The translations under genes were made by a program, and so were the position numbers. Shown here in pieces: positions 33,822 through 42,500 of a stretch of DNA of 64,000 nucleotides (position 1 is its first letter; every line of letters starts with the position of its first letter). The notes beneath the pieces were generated by a model. The model worked only from the letters and a program-made list of their open reading frames with translations, did not search any database and had not been told where the DNA came from. Origin of the DNA: Candidatus Promineofilum glycogenicum (GTDB lineage: Bacteria > Chloroflexota > Anaerolineae > Promineifilales > Promineifilaceae). The DNA is taken from positions 682,001 through 746,000 of the forward strand of contig JADJHJ010000001.1 in assembly GCA_016707605.1 (NCBI GenBank), given 5' to 3'.

Positions 33822-34802
33822 CTAGCCGCCGATCTCCGACATGACGCGGTTGAGCGGAATCACGTCCTGGGCTAACTGGTGGCCCCACGGCTTCCACCAG
33901 ATGCCATCGGTGATGATGTGGCGCAGTTCGTCGTCGTCGGCCCCGTCGCGCAGGGGAGACAGCAGGTCCACTTCCTTCTCGCGCAGCAGGCAGAGGCGCA
34001 GCCGGCCATCGGCCGTCAGCCGCGCCCGATTGCAGGAGGCGCAGAAGGGTTGGGTCACCGAACTGATGAAGCCGATGGTTCCCGGAGCGCCGTCTAGCTG
34101 GTAGAGGCGGGCCTCGCCATCGAGTTGCCCATCGTTGACCGGGCGCAACGGCCCCAGGCCGGCGGCAATCTTCGCCCGCAACTCCTCTTCGCTGACCACC
34201 CCGGCCAATTGGAAGTCGGCCACGTCGCCGAAGGGCATCATCTCGATGAAGCGCACCTGCCACGGCTGATGGAGCGTCAGGCGGGCCAGGTCGATGAGGT
34301 CTTCGCCGTCGTTGTAGTTGCGCACGACCACGGCGTTGAGCTTGATCTCCAGCCCGGCGGCCTCGGCGGCGCGGATGCCGGCCCACACGTCCTCCACCCG
34401 GCCCCAGCGCGTCAGCTTCTTGAAGCGGTCGGGGTCGAGGGTGTCGATGCTGATGTTGACCCGCTGCAAACCGGCCTCGGCCAGCGGGCGGGCCAGCCGA
34501 TCTAGCAGCAGCCCGTTGGTGGTCATGGCCACCTTCTCGATGCCCGGCGCGGCGGCCATCTGGCGCACCAGATCGACCACGTTGGCCCGCACCGTCGGCT
34601 CGCCGCCGGTCAACCGAATCTTGCGGAAGCCCAGCCCGGCAAAGAGATGTACGAGGCGCATCATCTCGTCGTCCTGCAATAGCTCCGCCCGCGGCCGGAA
34701 GGTCATATCTTCCGGCATGCAGTAGACGCAGCGCAGATTGCAGCGGTCGGTCAGAGAGATGCGCAAGTAGTTGATGTTGCGCCCGAAGCGGTCAATTGCC
34801 AT
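33822..34802 (-). CDS. moaA: GTP 3',8-cyclase (molybdenum cofactor synthesis)
   Basis: Radical SAM enzyme for the first step of molybdopterin synthesis, 326 residues. The DRCNLRCVYCMPE motif (C-x3-C-x2-C) binds the SAM cluster, RLTGGEPTVR contacts SAM, and the C-terminal cluster uses FCASCNRARLTADGRLRLC. The protein ends in IGG, the conserved Gly-Gly tail needed for catalysis. No other moa genes are nearby, but the small molybdopterin-fold protein at 20600 is a possible client family. Confidence 0.96.
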   Translation of the reverse strand: MAIDRFGRNINYLRISLTDRCNLRCVYCMPEDMTFRPRAELLQDDEMMRLVHLFAGLGFRKIRLTGGEPTVRANVVDLVRQMAAAPGIEKVAMTTNGLLLDRLARPLAEAGLQRVNISIDTLDPDRFKKLTRWGRVEDVWAGIRAAEAAGLEIKLNAVVVRNYNDGEDLIDLARLTLHQPWQVRFIEMMPFGDVADFQLAGVVSEEELRAKIAAGLGPLRPVNDGQLDGEARLYQLDGAPGTIGFISSVTQPFCASCNRARLTADGRLRLCLLREKEVDLLSPLRDGADDDELRHIITDGIWWKPWGHQLAQDVIPLNRVMSEIGG

Positions 34803-35106
34803 AACGGTTTTGCCTTTAGCGCGATCTGGCCATTAGGCCACGCCCACCACTTTACCAATACCTAGACGGCGGTCAAGCTCAACCCCTTACATTTTTATCA
34901 CAAACATCATAAAAAATCCACCTTAGCAGTAGCCTAATCGTTGGCTTCCCGGCGGGAACTGCGACGGCGCAACTGGCGTTATAGGACTATACTTAGCAAT
35001 CGAGGTCTAGCTTTTAGCTAATAGGTTACAGAGGAGTTCTACAGTTCTCTTGTCCCTAATCCCTAATCCCTAGCCCCTAGCCCCTGCTTAAGTAAGGAAG
35101 TGTAAG
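34803..35106. other. Divergent intergenic region between moaA and the LCP gene
   Basis: A relatively A/T-rich gap of 304 bases. A TATACT at 34988-34993 could be a -10 box for the LCP gene, but no matching -35 box is clear. A half element of the TTAGGGA repeat family is at about 35050-35092. GGAAG at 35096-35100 lies six bases before the TTG start at 35107. No gene is seen. Confidence 0.55.
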
Positions 35107-36282
35107 TTGCGTAGACAGCCATTATTGCCGGGCTGGTTGAGTGCCCTGTTATCGGCCGCGTTTGTCTTTTCAGCGGTGGCCGTGCTTTTCTTTGCCTATC
35201 TGACCGTGCAACACCTGATGAGCCAGCCGTCCGACCCGCTGGCCACGGGCGGCGCGGGCGGCGGTCTGTCGCCCGTCGACGGCGAACTGCCGCCGGTGCA
35301 GGTCGTTGACGGCGGCATCGTCCCCACGCCCACCCCCGCGCCGACAGTCGGCGCCTGGGAGGGCGACGGCCGGGTCAACATCATGATGATGGGCATCGAC
35401 CGCCGGCCGGGCGAGGCGTTCGTCTCGCGCACCGACACGATTATGGTGCTATCCATCGACCCGGACACCGACACGGCCGCCATCCTGTCCATCCCGCGCG
35501 ACCTCTACGTCGAAATTCCCGGCTACGGGCAGGATCGCATCAATACGGCGCTGGTCTACGGCTCGCAGCAGGGCGACTACCTCGACGGCGCGGCGCTGGC
35601 CATGCAGACGGTGTCGTATAATCTCAACATCCCCATCCACCACTTCATCCTGGTTGACTTCAACGCCTTTGTACGCACCATCGACCTGCTGGGCGGCATC
35701 GACGTGGACGTGCCCTACGAGATCAACGACCCGGAGTACCCGGACATGGACTACGGCTACGATCCGCTGCTCATCCCGGCCGGCGTGCAGCACTTCGACG
35801 GGGCCACGGCGCTCAAGTATGCCCGCACGCGCCACGGCGATAGCGACTTCAACCGCGCCTTTCGCCAGCAGCAAGTGCTCTTCGCCGCCCGGCAGCAGGC
35901 GCTCAGCCTGGGCATCGGCGAGATGCTGCTGCGTGCGCCGTCGCTCTACAGCCAGGTCGAGGACGGCATCCGCACCGACCTGAGTCTGGAGCAGTTGCTG
36001 CGGCTGGCCAAGTCGGTCAGCGACATTCCGGCCGGCGGCATCCGCAATGAGGTGCTCGACTACGACTACGTGACCAGCTACCGCACGCCCGGCGGCGCGT
36101 CGGTGCTGCTCCTGCGACCCGACACGGCCGTGCCCCTCATTCAAGAGTCTCTTCGGCGAGTAATGGGGTACAATACGCCCCACGATGAATCGCCAGGAAT
36201 TTCAACAACGTCTTGCCCAAGGCCCCGTACTCATGGACGGGGCCTTTGGTACTGTCCTCCACGGCCGCGGCGTGCCGATTGA
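35107..36282 (+). CDS. LytR-CpsA-Psr (LCP) family glycopolymer ligase
   Basis: Transfers glycopolymers from lipid carriers to the cell wall or another envelope acceptor. TTG start with GGAAG six bases upstream. One N-terminal membrane helix (about 8-30) and a Pro/Thr linker are followed by the LCP domain (about 85-330): NIMMMGIDRRPGEAFVSRTDTIMVLSID, LSIPRDLYVEIPGYGQDRINTA and LKYARTRHGDSDFNRAFRQQQ carry the conserved Asp and Arg residues. As written, the 3' end overlaps the next gene by 98 bases. In the adjacent frame SLFGE and a TAA (36161) occur, suggesting a one-base indel near 36145 and a true end there. Confidence 0.88.
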   Translation: MRRQPLLPGWLSALLSAAFVFSAVAVLFFAYLTVQHLMSQPSDPLATGGAGGGLSPVDGELPPVQVVDGGIVPTPTPAPTVGAWEGDGRVNIMMMGIDRRPGEAFVSRTDTIMVLSIDPDTDTAAILSIPRDLYVEIPGYGQDRINTALVYGSQQGDYLDGAALAMQTVSYNLNIPIHHFILVDFNAFVRTIDLLGGIDVDVPYEINDPEYPDMDYGYDPLLIPAGVQHFDGATALKYARTRHGDSDFNRAFRQQQVLFAARQQALSLGIGEMLLRAPSLYSQVEDGIRTDLSLEQLLRLAKSVSDIPAGGIRNEVLDYDYVTSYRTPGGASVLLLRPDTAVPLIQESLRRVMGYNTPHDESPGISTTSCPRPRTHGRGLWYCPPRPRRAD

Positions 36283-38077
36283 CCAGTCGTTCGACGCCGT
36301 TAACCTGACTAACCCGGCCCTGGTGGCCGAAATCCACCGCGGCTACATCGACGCCGGCTCCGACCTGATCGAGACCAACACCTTTGGGGCCAATCGTTTC
36401 AAGCTCATGGAGCACGGCCAGCAACAGCAGGTCGAGGCCATCAATCGCGCCGCCGTGGCCATCGCCCGGCGGGTCATTGCCGGCTCCTTCCGCGAGGTGC
36501 TGCTGGCCGGGTCCATCGGCCCGTTGGGGGTGCGACTGGCCCCGCTCGGCCGCGTCTCCGTGGCCGAGGCCGAGGCCGCCTTCGGCGAGCAGATCGCCGC
36601 CCTCGTCGGCGGCGCGGCGGGCGAGAGTGACCAGCCCGGCATCGACCTGCTCATCATCGAGACGATGTCGGACATCAAAGAGGTCGAGGCGGCGGTCAGC
36701 GCCGCCCGCGCCGTGGCCCCCGATTTGCCCATCATCGCCCAGATGACCTTCACCCGCGACGACAAGACGCTGCTCGGCTATCCGCCCGACGCCCTGGCCA
36801 CCCACCTGGCGCGGCTGGAAGTGGATGCCGTGGGCATCAACTGTAGCGGCGGCCCGGCCCAGGTCTTGCGGCTCATCGGCGTCGTGCGCCAACTGGCCCC
36901 GGAGATTCCCGTCTCGGCCGCGCCCAACGCCGGCTGGCCGGAGCAGATGGCCGGCGGCCGGGTCATGTATCCGGCCACGCCCGACTACTTCGGCGACTAT
37001 GCCCGCGCCTTCGTCGAGGCGGGGGTCAGCCTCATCGGCGGCTGCTGCGGCACGACTGCCGCCCACATCCGGGCCATGCGCCAGGCGCTCGATACGCCCG
37101 GCCATAGTTCGCTGGGCCTGCCCGAAGTGCGCGTGGTCGACCGGGCCGAGCGCCGCGTCGCCACCGGCGGCGAGCCGACACGCCTGGCCCAACACCTGGC
37201 CGCCGGACAGCTCATTCTGACCGTGGAGATGGACCCGCCCAAGGGCGTGGCCGCCGAGCGGCTGCTGGCCGGGGCGCGCATGTTGCGCGAGGCCGGGGCC
37301 AACTTCCTCAACATCGCCGACAGCCCCCTGGCGCGGATGCGCATGAGCGCCTGGGCCGCGGCCTATCTGGTGCAGAAGGACGTGGGCCTGGAGGCGGTGT
37401 TGCACTTCCCCACCCGCGGCCGTAACCTCCTGCGTATCCAGGGCGACCTGCTGGCGGCCCATGCGATGGGCATTCGCAACCTGTTCGTGGCGATGGGCGA
37501 CCCGACGCGCATCGGCGACTACCCCGAGGCGATGGACTCCTACGACATCGTGCCCACCGGCCTGATGGAGTTGATCAAGAAGCAGTTCAATCAGGGGTTG
37601 GACAAGGCGGGACTGTCCATCGACCAGCCGACAACCTTTGTCGTCGGCGGCGCGCTCAGCCTGACTCCCAAGGACGTGGAGGCCGAGTTGCGCCTGCTGC
37701 GCAAGAAGGTCGAGCACGGCATGGACTTCGCCCTGACGCAGCCGGTGTTTGACCCGGAGGCGGCGCTGGCCTTCATCGCGGCCTACCACCATGCCTATGG
37801 CGAGCCGCCGCCGCCTCTCCTGGCCGGCATCAAGCCGCTTTACAACAGCCGCAACGCCGAGTTCCTGCACAACGAAGTGCCGGGCATCACCATCCCCGAG
37901 GCGCTGCGCGAACGGATGCGCGCCGCCGCCAAGCCGCAGGCCGAGGGCGTGCAGATCGCCCGCGAGATCGCCGCCACCCTGCGCCCCCACGTCAACGGCT
38001 TCTACTTCATGCCCGCCTTCGGCCGCTATGACCTGGTGGCGGATGTGTTGGATATGTTTGGGAGTAGTTGTCAGTAG
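36185..38077 (+). CDS. Homocysteine S-methyltransferase/methylenetetrahydrofolate reductase fusion
   Basis: A 630-residue bifunctional protein. Residues 1 to about 300 are a homocysteine methyltransferase barrel with MDGAFGTVLHGRG and zinc ligands in VGINCSGGPAQ and GGCCGTTAAHI. Residues from about 335 form a MetF-like domain (LTVEMDPPKG, FLNIADSPLARMRMSA, NLFVAMGDPTRIGDYP, FALTQPVFDP). It makes methyl-THF and probably passes the methyl group to homocysteine for methionine synthesis. This fusion is known in several phyla. The stop TAG is part of the GTCAGTAG repeat that follows. Confidence 0.95.
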   Translation: MNRQEFQQRLAQGPVLMDGAFGTVLHGRGVPIDQSFDAVNLTNPALVAEIHRGYIDAGSDLIETNTFGANRFKLMEHGQQQQVEAINRAAVAIARRVIAGSFREVLLAGSIGPLGVRLAPLGRVSVAEAEAAFGEQIAALVGGAAGESDQPGIDLLIIETMSDIKEVEAAVSAARAVAPDLPIIAQMTFTRDDKTLLGYPPDALATHLARLEVDAVGINCSGGPAQVLRLIGVVRQLAPEIPVSAAPNAGWPEQMAGGRVMYPATPDYFGDYARAFVEAGVSLIGGCCGTTAAHIRAMRQALDTPGHSSLGLPEVRVVDRAERRVATGGEPTRLAQHLAAGQLILTVEMDPPKGVAAERLLAGARMLREAGANFLNIADSPLARMRMSAWAAAYLVQKDVGLEAVLHFPTRGRNLLRIQGDLLAAHAMGIRNLFVAMGDPTRIGDYPEAMDSYDIVPTGLMELIKKQFNQGLDKAGLSIDQPTTFVVGGALSLTPKDVEAELRLLRKKVEHGMDFALTQPVFDPEAALAFIAAYHHAYGEPPPPLLAGIKPLYNSRNAEFLHNEVPGITIPEALRERMRAAAKPQAEGVQIAREIAATLRPHVNGFYFMPAFGRYDLVADVLDMFGSSCQ

Positions 38078-38133
38078 GCAGGCAGGTCAGTAGGTCAATG
38101 ACTGACTAGCCGAACTGCTGACCTACTGACCCT
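38072..38133. repeat. Inverted repeat with GTCAGTAG octamer arms (copy 3)
   Basis: GTCAGTAGGCAGGCAGGTCA and complementary CTGACCTACTGAC-type units lie between convergent genes. The first TAG is the stop of the fusion gene. Confidence 0.83.
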
Positions 38134-39643
38134 GCCCATTCGCTGCCAGCAGCGCGAACAAAATCGCCGTCTGCCAGTTGCCGCTGAGCCACAGCGTCGT
38201 GTCGAAGGTGTTGACAACCAGCATGGCTACCCAGGGGGCCAGGTGGGGGCCGGGAGCGGCGCGGGATCGGCGGGCAGCGCCGCCCGGCCGCAGCCACAGC
38301 CAGAACGGCGCGACCATCAGCCACAGCCACAGCAGCAAGCCGGGCAAGCCCAACTCGGCCGCCACCAACAGCGCCGCGTTGTGGACGCGCACGGCGGCGT
38401 CATCCACCTGTTGGGCCACGTCCACGTACTCCCCCAGCCCTACGCCGGTCAGCGGCCGGTCGCGGATCACGTCCAGCGCCAGCGCCGCGTCGCGCAGCCG
38501 CTCGCTGATCGACTTCGCCTCCGTCGGCGTGTCCAGGGCGAAGAAGCGGCTGAAGATGAGATCGCGGTAGGCCAGGGCGACGACGAGCACCAGCGCTACC
38601 CCCAGCACCCAAGACGCGGCCCGCGCCACTTTGGGTGCATCCCATCTGGGTGCACCCCACTTTCTGAAGTGGGTTGCACCTTCCCCCTCCGCCCCCGGTG
38701 CATCGCACTTTCCGAAGTGCGTTGCACCTTCTGCCTGCGCCTCCGGCAACGTGCGACGCACCGCAGAAGGTGCGACGCACGGATCGTGGGTTGCACCTTC
38801 TCCCGCCGCGCCCGGCGACCCGCGCCGCCCCCACCACGCCAATACCCCCCACACGATCAACCCCGCCGCAAACCCCAGCCACGAAGCCCGCGAAAAGCTA
38901 AGAAACAGCCCCGCCCCACCGACGGCGATGGCTCCAACTAATGCCACACGCCCCGCGCCGCGCGTCCTATGCACCGCCGGCAGCGCCAGCAACAGCAGCG
39001 CCGCCATCATCGCCCCCAGCAGATTGGGGTGAATCGTCAACCCATAGGCCCGCAGCCACGGCTGCCCCCGCGCCCAGAGGACGGAGTTGCCCTCGTGGGC
39101 CGGGTGTAGCGGCAGTTCGCCCAGCGGCGCGAGGCCCAGATCGCGCTGGGCCAAGAATTGGCCGATGGCTACGGCCCCCTGGATGAGCAGGACGGCGGCG
39201 ATGGGCGCCAGCAGGCGCGGGCGCTCGTTGAGCACGTATAGGTAGACCAGCCAGGCCAGGGCGTACATGCCGACGTAGATGAAAACCAGTCGGAAGTTGC
39301 TCCGGTCGAGGCTGAGTGTGCCCAGCACGGTCAGCCCGGCCAGCGGCAGGCTGAGCGCCGCCGGCCCCCACGTCCACGGCGCGCGCGACCGGCCCCGCCA
39401 GCGGACGAGCGCCGTGCAGGCCACGACGATGAGCGGCAGCACGTTGGCCAGGCCGACGCGCATTGGCGCGCCGGCCAGTTCTTCGTAGCTCACCAGCGGC
39501 AGCCAGGCGAATGGCCCATAGCGCCAGGATGGGGTAATGAGGCTGAGGATGAACCACAGGGCGAAGGCGATCTCGCCGGCGCGGCGAACCGCCTGTGACC
39601 GCGACCGGGCTTCCGCGCCGGCCATTGAGGGAAGTGATGTCAT
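38123..39643 (-). CDS. O-antigen ligase-like membrane protein (1)
   Basis: 506 residues with about ten membrane helices and the Wzy_C/O-antigen ligase layout: LFLSFSRASWLGFAAGL before the large loop and RDRPLTGVGLGEYVDVAQ after it. VHNAALLVAAELGLPGLLLWL matches the conserved H-N region. An array of GTGCAACCCAC-type palindromes (38632-38800) is read in frame in the loop after WWGRRGSPGAAG, adding about 55 non-conserved residues. Probably polymerises or ligates surface glycan. First of two such proteins flanking a GT4 gene. Confidence 0.82.
   Translation of the reverse strand: MTSLPSMAGAEARSRSQAVRRAGEIAFALWFILSLITPSWRYGPFAWLPLVSYEELAGAPMRVGLANVLPLIVVACTALVRWRGRSRAPWTWGPAALSLPLAGLTVLGTLSLDRSNFRLVFIYVGMYALAWLVYLYVLNERPRLLAPIAAVLLIQGAVAIGQFLAQRDLGLAPLGELPLHPAHEGNSVLWARGQPWLRAYGLTIHPNLLGAMMAALLLLALPAVHRTRGAGRVALVGAIAVGGAGLFLSFSRASWLGFAAGLIVWGVLAWWGRRGSPGAAGEGATHDPCVAPSAVRRTLPEAQAEGATHFGKCDAPGAEGEGATHFRKWGAPRWDAPKVARAASWVLGVALVLVVALAYRDLIFSRFFALDTPTEAKSISERLRDAALALDVIRDRPLTGVGLGEYVDVAQQVDDAAVRVHNAALLVAAELGLPGLLLWLWLMVAPFWLWLRPGGAARRSRAAPGPHLAPWVAMLVVNTFDTTLWLSGNWQTAILFALLAANGQGQ
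38632..38800. repeat. Array of GTGCAACGCAC/GTGCGATGCAC palindromes inside the ligase gene
   Basis: Three to four tandem copies of a palindrome (for example GGTGCATCGCACTTTCC with GAAGTGCGTTGCACC). The same family is at 54344-54445 inside the surface glycosidase gene. Confidence 0.87.
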
Positions 39644-39652
39644 AGCCGGAGC

Positions 39653-40783
39653 TTACCGCCCTAACACTTGCCGGTAAACGGCGATTGTCTCGGCTGCGGC
39701 CCGCGCCCAGGAGTAGAGGCGGGCTTGCTGTTGGCCGCGCAGACCCAGGCAGCGGCGCATCTCCGGGTCGTCGAGTAACTGCTCCAGCCCGGCGGCGATG
39801 TCGTCAATGCTGTACGGGTCTACCAGGTGGGCCGCCTCGCCGCAGATCTCGGCCATGGCCGTGTTGCGGCTGGTCAGGATGGGCGCGCCGCAGGCCATCG
39901 CCTCGGCCGCCGGCAGGCCGAACCCCTCGTAGAGCGACGGGAAGGCGAAGACGGTGGCCAGCGAGAGCAGGCCCGGCAGGTCGGCCGTGGGCACGTAGCC
40001 CAAATAGTGGACGTAGCCATCCAGCCCGGCGGCGTCCACGATGTCGCGCAGCCCGCCGTGGCCGCCCAGGTGCCAGCCGGACGGGCCGACCAGCACCAGC
40101 GGCACGCGGCGGCCGCGACGGTGCAGTTCGCCCAGGGCCATGATGAGCCGTTCCAGGTTCTTGCGCGGCTCCAGCGTGCCCACACAGAGGACGAACTCCG
40201 GCGGCAACACATAGCGGCGGCGCAGGTCGTCCAGTTGGGCCGTGTCGTCCACGGGCGCGAACCAGTCGGGCGCGGCTTCGTAGATGACGTGGACGCGCTC
40301 CGGCGGCAGGTGGAGCGTCTCCAGCAGGTCGCGGCGGGCGACGTGGGTGGGCACGATGACCGCCGCCGCGCGCCGGGCCACCGTCGGCAGCAGCAGGCGC
40401 ATGGCGGCGATGCGGCTCCAGGGGTGGTAGTGGCCATAGAGGAAAAGCGAGGCGTCGTGGATGGTGACGACGTAGGGTCGGGCGTGGCGCACGGGGGCCA
40501 GGGCGTTGGTGTAGTGCAACAGGTCGGGCCGCCGCTGGGCGATGGCCCGCGGCAGAACGAACTGCATCCACAGCCAGCGGCTGGCCGGTAGATAAGCGTC
40601 GATCTCCTGCGCCCCACGCAGGCCGTTATCGAGTTCACCCAGGGGCCGGTTGGTATAGAACTGAAACTCCCAGCCCGGCGATAGCCCCATGATGGCCTCG
40701 ATCAGGCGCTTGGTGTAGTGGCCCACGCCTGACCGCTGGCCCAATAGGGGCGTCGCGTCAAATCCGATTGTTGTCATAGTCAA
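39653..40783 (-). CDS. Family 4 glycosyltransferase (GT-B fold)
   Basis: 376 residues. The N-terminal GT-B half has GQRSGVGHYTKRLIEAI and VVTIHDASLFLYG. The C-terminal half has CVGTLEPRKNLERLI (donor-binding Lys), the EX7E-like FPSLYEGFGLPAAEAMACGAPILTS and NTAMAEICGEAAHLVDP. It resembles mannosyltransferases of the WbaZ/RfaG type. Sugar and acceptor are unknown. It overlaps the second ligase gene by about 20-26 bases and ends nine bases before the first, so the three are coupled. Confidence 0.9.
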   Translation of the reverse strand: MTMTTIGFDATPLLGQRSGVGHYTKRLIEAIMGLSPGWEFQFYTNRPLGELDNGLRGAQEIDAYLPASRWLWMQFVLPRAIAQRRPDLLHYTNALAPVRHARPYVVTIHDASLFLYGHYHPWSRIAAMRLLLPTVARRAAAVIVPTHVARRDLLETLHLPPERVHVIYEAAPDWFAPVDDTAQLDDLRRRYVLPPEFVLCVGTLEPRKNLERLIMALGELHRRGRRVPLVLVGPSGWHLGGHGGLRDIVDAAGLDGYVHYLGYVPTADLPGLLSLATVFAFPSLYEGFGLPAAEAMACGAPILTSRNTAMAEICGEAAHLVDPYSIDDIAAGLEQLLDDPEMRRCLGLRGQQQARLYSWARAAAETIAVYRQVLGR

Positions 40784-42500
40784 ATATCAACCAGAGCGCC
40801 GCGGTCGTCCAGAACAGCAAGGCGGTGGCGTTGAAGAGGAGGAAGTAGTCCAGCAGGCCGTGGAGGATGAAGGCCAGCAGGCCGGCGGCGGCGGCGACTT
40901 GCAGGGAGTCGATGGTTGGACGACGCAACCGGCGAATGATACTCCACAGCAACGCCAGGAGCCACAGCAGAAAGGGCGCGGCGCCCACCACGCCGGCTGA
41001 GACCAGCGTCTCCAGATACCAGTTGTTGCTGTGAATGGTGCGGTCGAGCGCCGTGTCAGGCAAGGGATCATCGGTCAGATAGCGGCCGTAGGTGAGCCGG
41101 TAGTTGTCCAGGCCGATGCCGAGCAGTGGGTGCTCGGCAATGAGTTGCAGCGCGATGGTCCATAGCACGCGACGGCTGGGCAGGGGCGCGTCGAACGCCA
41201 GCGGCGGGCCGGCGACGACCGGCTCCGCTTCGTCGGCTGTCGCCGTGCCAACGACCACGACCTGCGAGCTTGTCGGCGCGTCGCCGCGGGCGTCGAACCA
41301 GTTAACCCCTTCGTGGAGCATGTCCCAGATCAGCCGGTAGCTGCCGGCGCGGTTGGGGGCGCGCAAGGGCACGGACAAAGTGATCGACTCGCCGGGGGCG
41401 ACGGGGTGGGGCAGATCCCACTTCGGCTGCGCCGGCAGCTCACTCGCGCCGTCGGCCGTCTGCCAGCGCGCGGCCAGGCGAAACGGCTTGTCGCCGGCTT
41501 CGCGCCAGGTCAGCGCCCCGCTGTTGGTCAGCGTGATGGTGACCGGCTGCGTTTCGCCGGCGTCCAGCGTCAACTCGGCCGGCGCGACCAGCGTCGAGCG
41601 ATACCACTCCGCATCGACGTCGCTTTGCAGCCGCAGGCGGAAGAGCGGGCTGAGCAGCCAGTTGGCGGCGATGACGACGGCCACCAGGGTCGCCAGCGCG
41701 GCCCAGGCCCAGCCCGGCCGCCGGTGGGGGCGCAGCAGCAGCGCCGCGGCGATACCGGCGCAGACTAACAATAGCGTGGCCACCCCGGCGCGGCTGAAGG
41801 TGAGCAGCGTGGCCTGCGCTTGCAGCAGCAGGGCAACGGCCCCGGCCACGGCCCACCGGCGGCGGCCCGCGTGCGCGGCCTCCAACGTCAGGGCGAAGAG
41901 GAAGGGCAACGTGGCCTCGAAGTAGATCGCCGCTTGATTCGCGTAGTCAAATGGGCCAGAGAGGCGCTGGAACGGCCCGGCAAAGGTGGCGCTGGGGCGG
42001 ACGGCGCTCAGCCAGGCGAACTCCTGCCCGGCGATGTGTTCGGCCAGTCCCAGCAGCGTCGCCAGCACCCCGCCCGCAACCAGGGCCAGGGCGATGGCGC
42101 GCCCGGCGCGGTGCGTGGGGGCCAGCCGCAGCGCGGCCACCACCAGCAGCAACCCCTCCAGCGTGCGCAGCGTCGCTTTGAGGGCGTTGCCGCGCGCTTC
42201 GGACGACAGCGCCGCCGACAGCAGCAGCGCCGCCACGAACCACAGCCCCAGCGCCAGCCACAGCCGCGGCAGCCGCGGCCCATCGGCCGCCGGTCCGGCG
42301 AGCAAGGCCAGGCCCAGCACGACGGCCAGCAGCAGTTCGACGTTGGTCAGCGCCAGCGGGCCAAGAGGCAACAGTGGCCGCTCCAACTCGAACGGCAGGG
42401 CCACGGCCAGGAGCAACAGGGCGACGTAGCCGGCGGCCCGCGCGCTCTGGCGGCGGGGTTCAGGCAGGAATGGTATCGGGGCCATCATCGAGGGGTGCAA
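40758..42500 (-). CDS. O-antigen ligase-like membrane protein (2) with Ig-like insert
   Basis: 580 residues, about ten membrane helices. FSRAGVATLLLVCAG precedes a large outer loop, and EHPLLGIGLDNYRLTYGRYL, HSNNWYLETLVSAGVVGAAPF and the following helices match the Wzy_C signature after it. Inside the loop (coding about 41285-41600) lies an extra beta-sandwich-like domain with AGETQPVTITLTNSGALTW, VAPGESITLSVPLRAP and AGSYRLIWDMLHEGVNWF, closely resembling the NBR1-type Ig-like domain. Starts at 42500 and 42485 are both possible; either overlaps the flippase stop. Confidence 0.82.
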   Translation of the reverse strand: MHPSMMAPIPFLPEPRRQSARAAGYVALLLLAVALPFELERPLLPLGPLALTNVELLLAVVLGLALLAGPAADGPRLPRLWLALGLWFVAALLLSAALSSEARGNALKATLRTLEGLLLVVAALRLAPTHRAGRAIALALVAGGVLATLLGLAEHIAGQEFAWLSAVRPSATFAGPFQRLSGPFDYANQAAIYFEATLPFLFALTLEAAHAGRRRWAVAGAVALLLQAQATLLTFSRAGVATLLLVCAGIAAALLLRPHRRPGWAWAALATLVAVVIAANWLLSPLFRLRLQSDVDAEWYRSTLVAPAELTLDAGETQPVTITLTNSGALTWREAGDKPFRLAARWQTADGASELPAQPKWDLPHPVAPGESITLSVPLRAPNRAGSYRLIWDMLHEGVNWFDARGDAPTSSQVVVVGTATADEAEPVVAGPPLAFDAPLPSRRVLWTIALQLIAEHPLLGIGLDNYRLTYGRYLTDDPLPDTALDRTIHSNNWYLETLVSAGVVGAAPFLLWLLALLWSIIRRLRRPTIDSLQVAAAAGLLAFILHGLLDYFLLFNATALLFWTTAALWLIFDYDNNRI

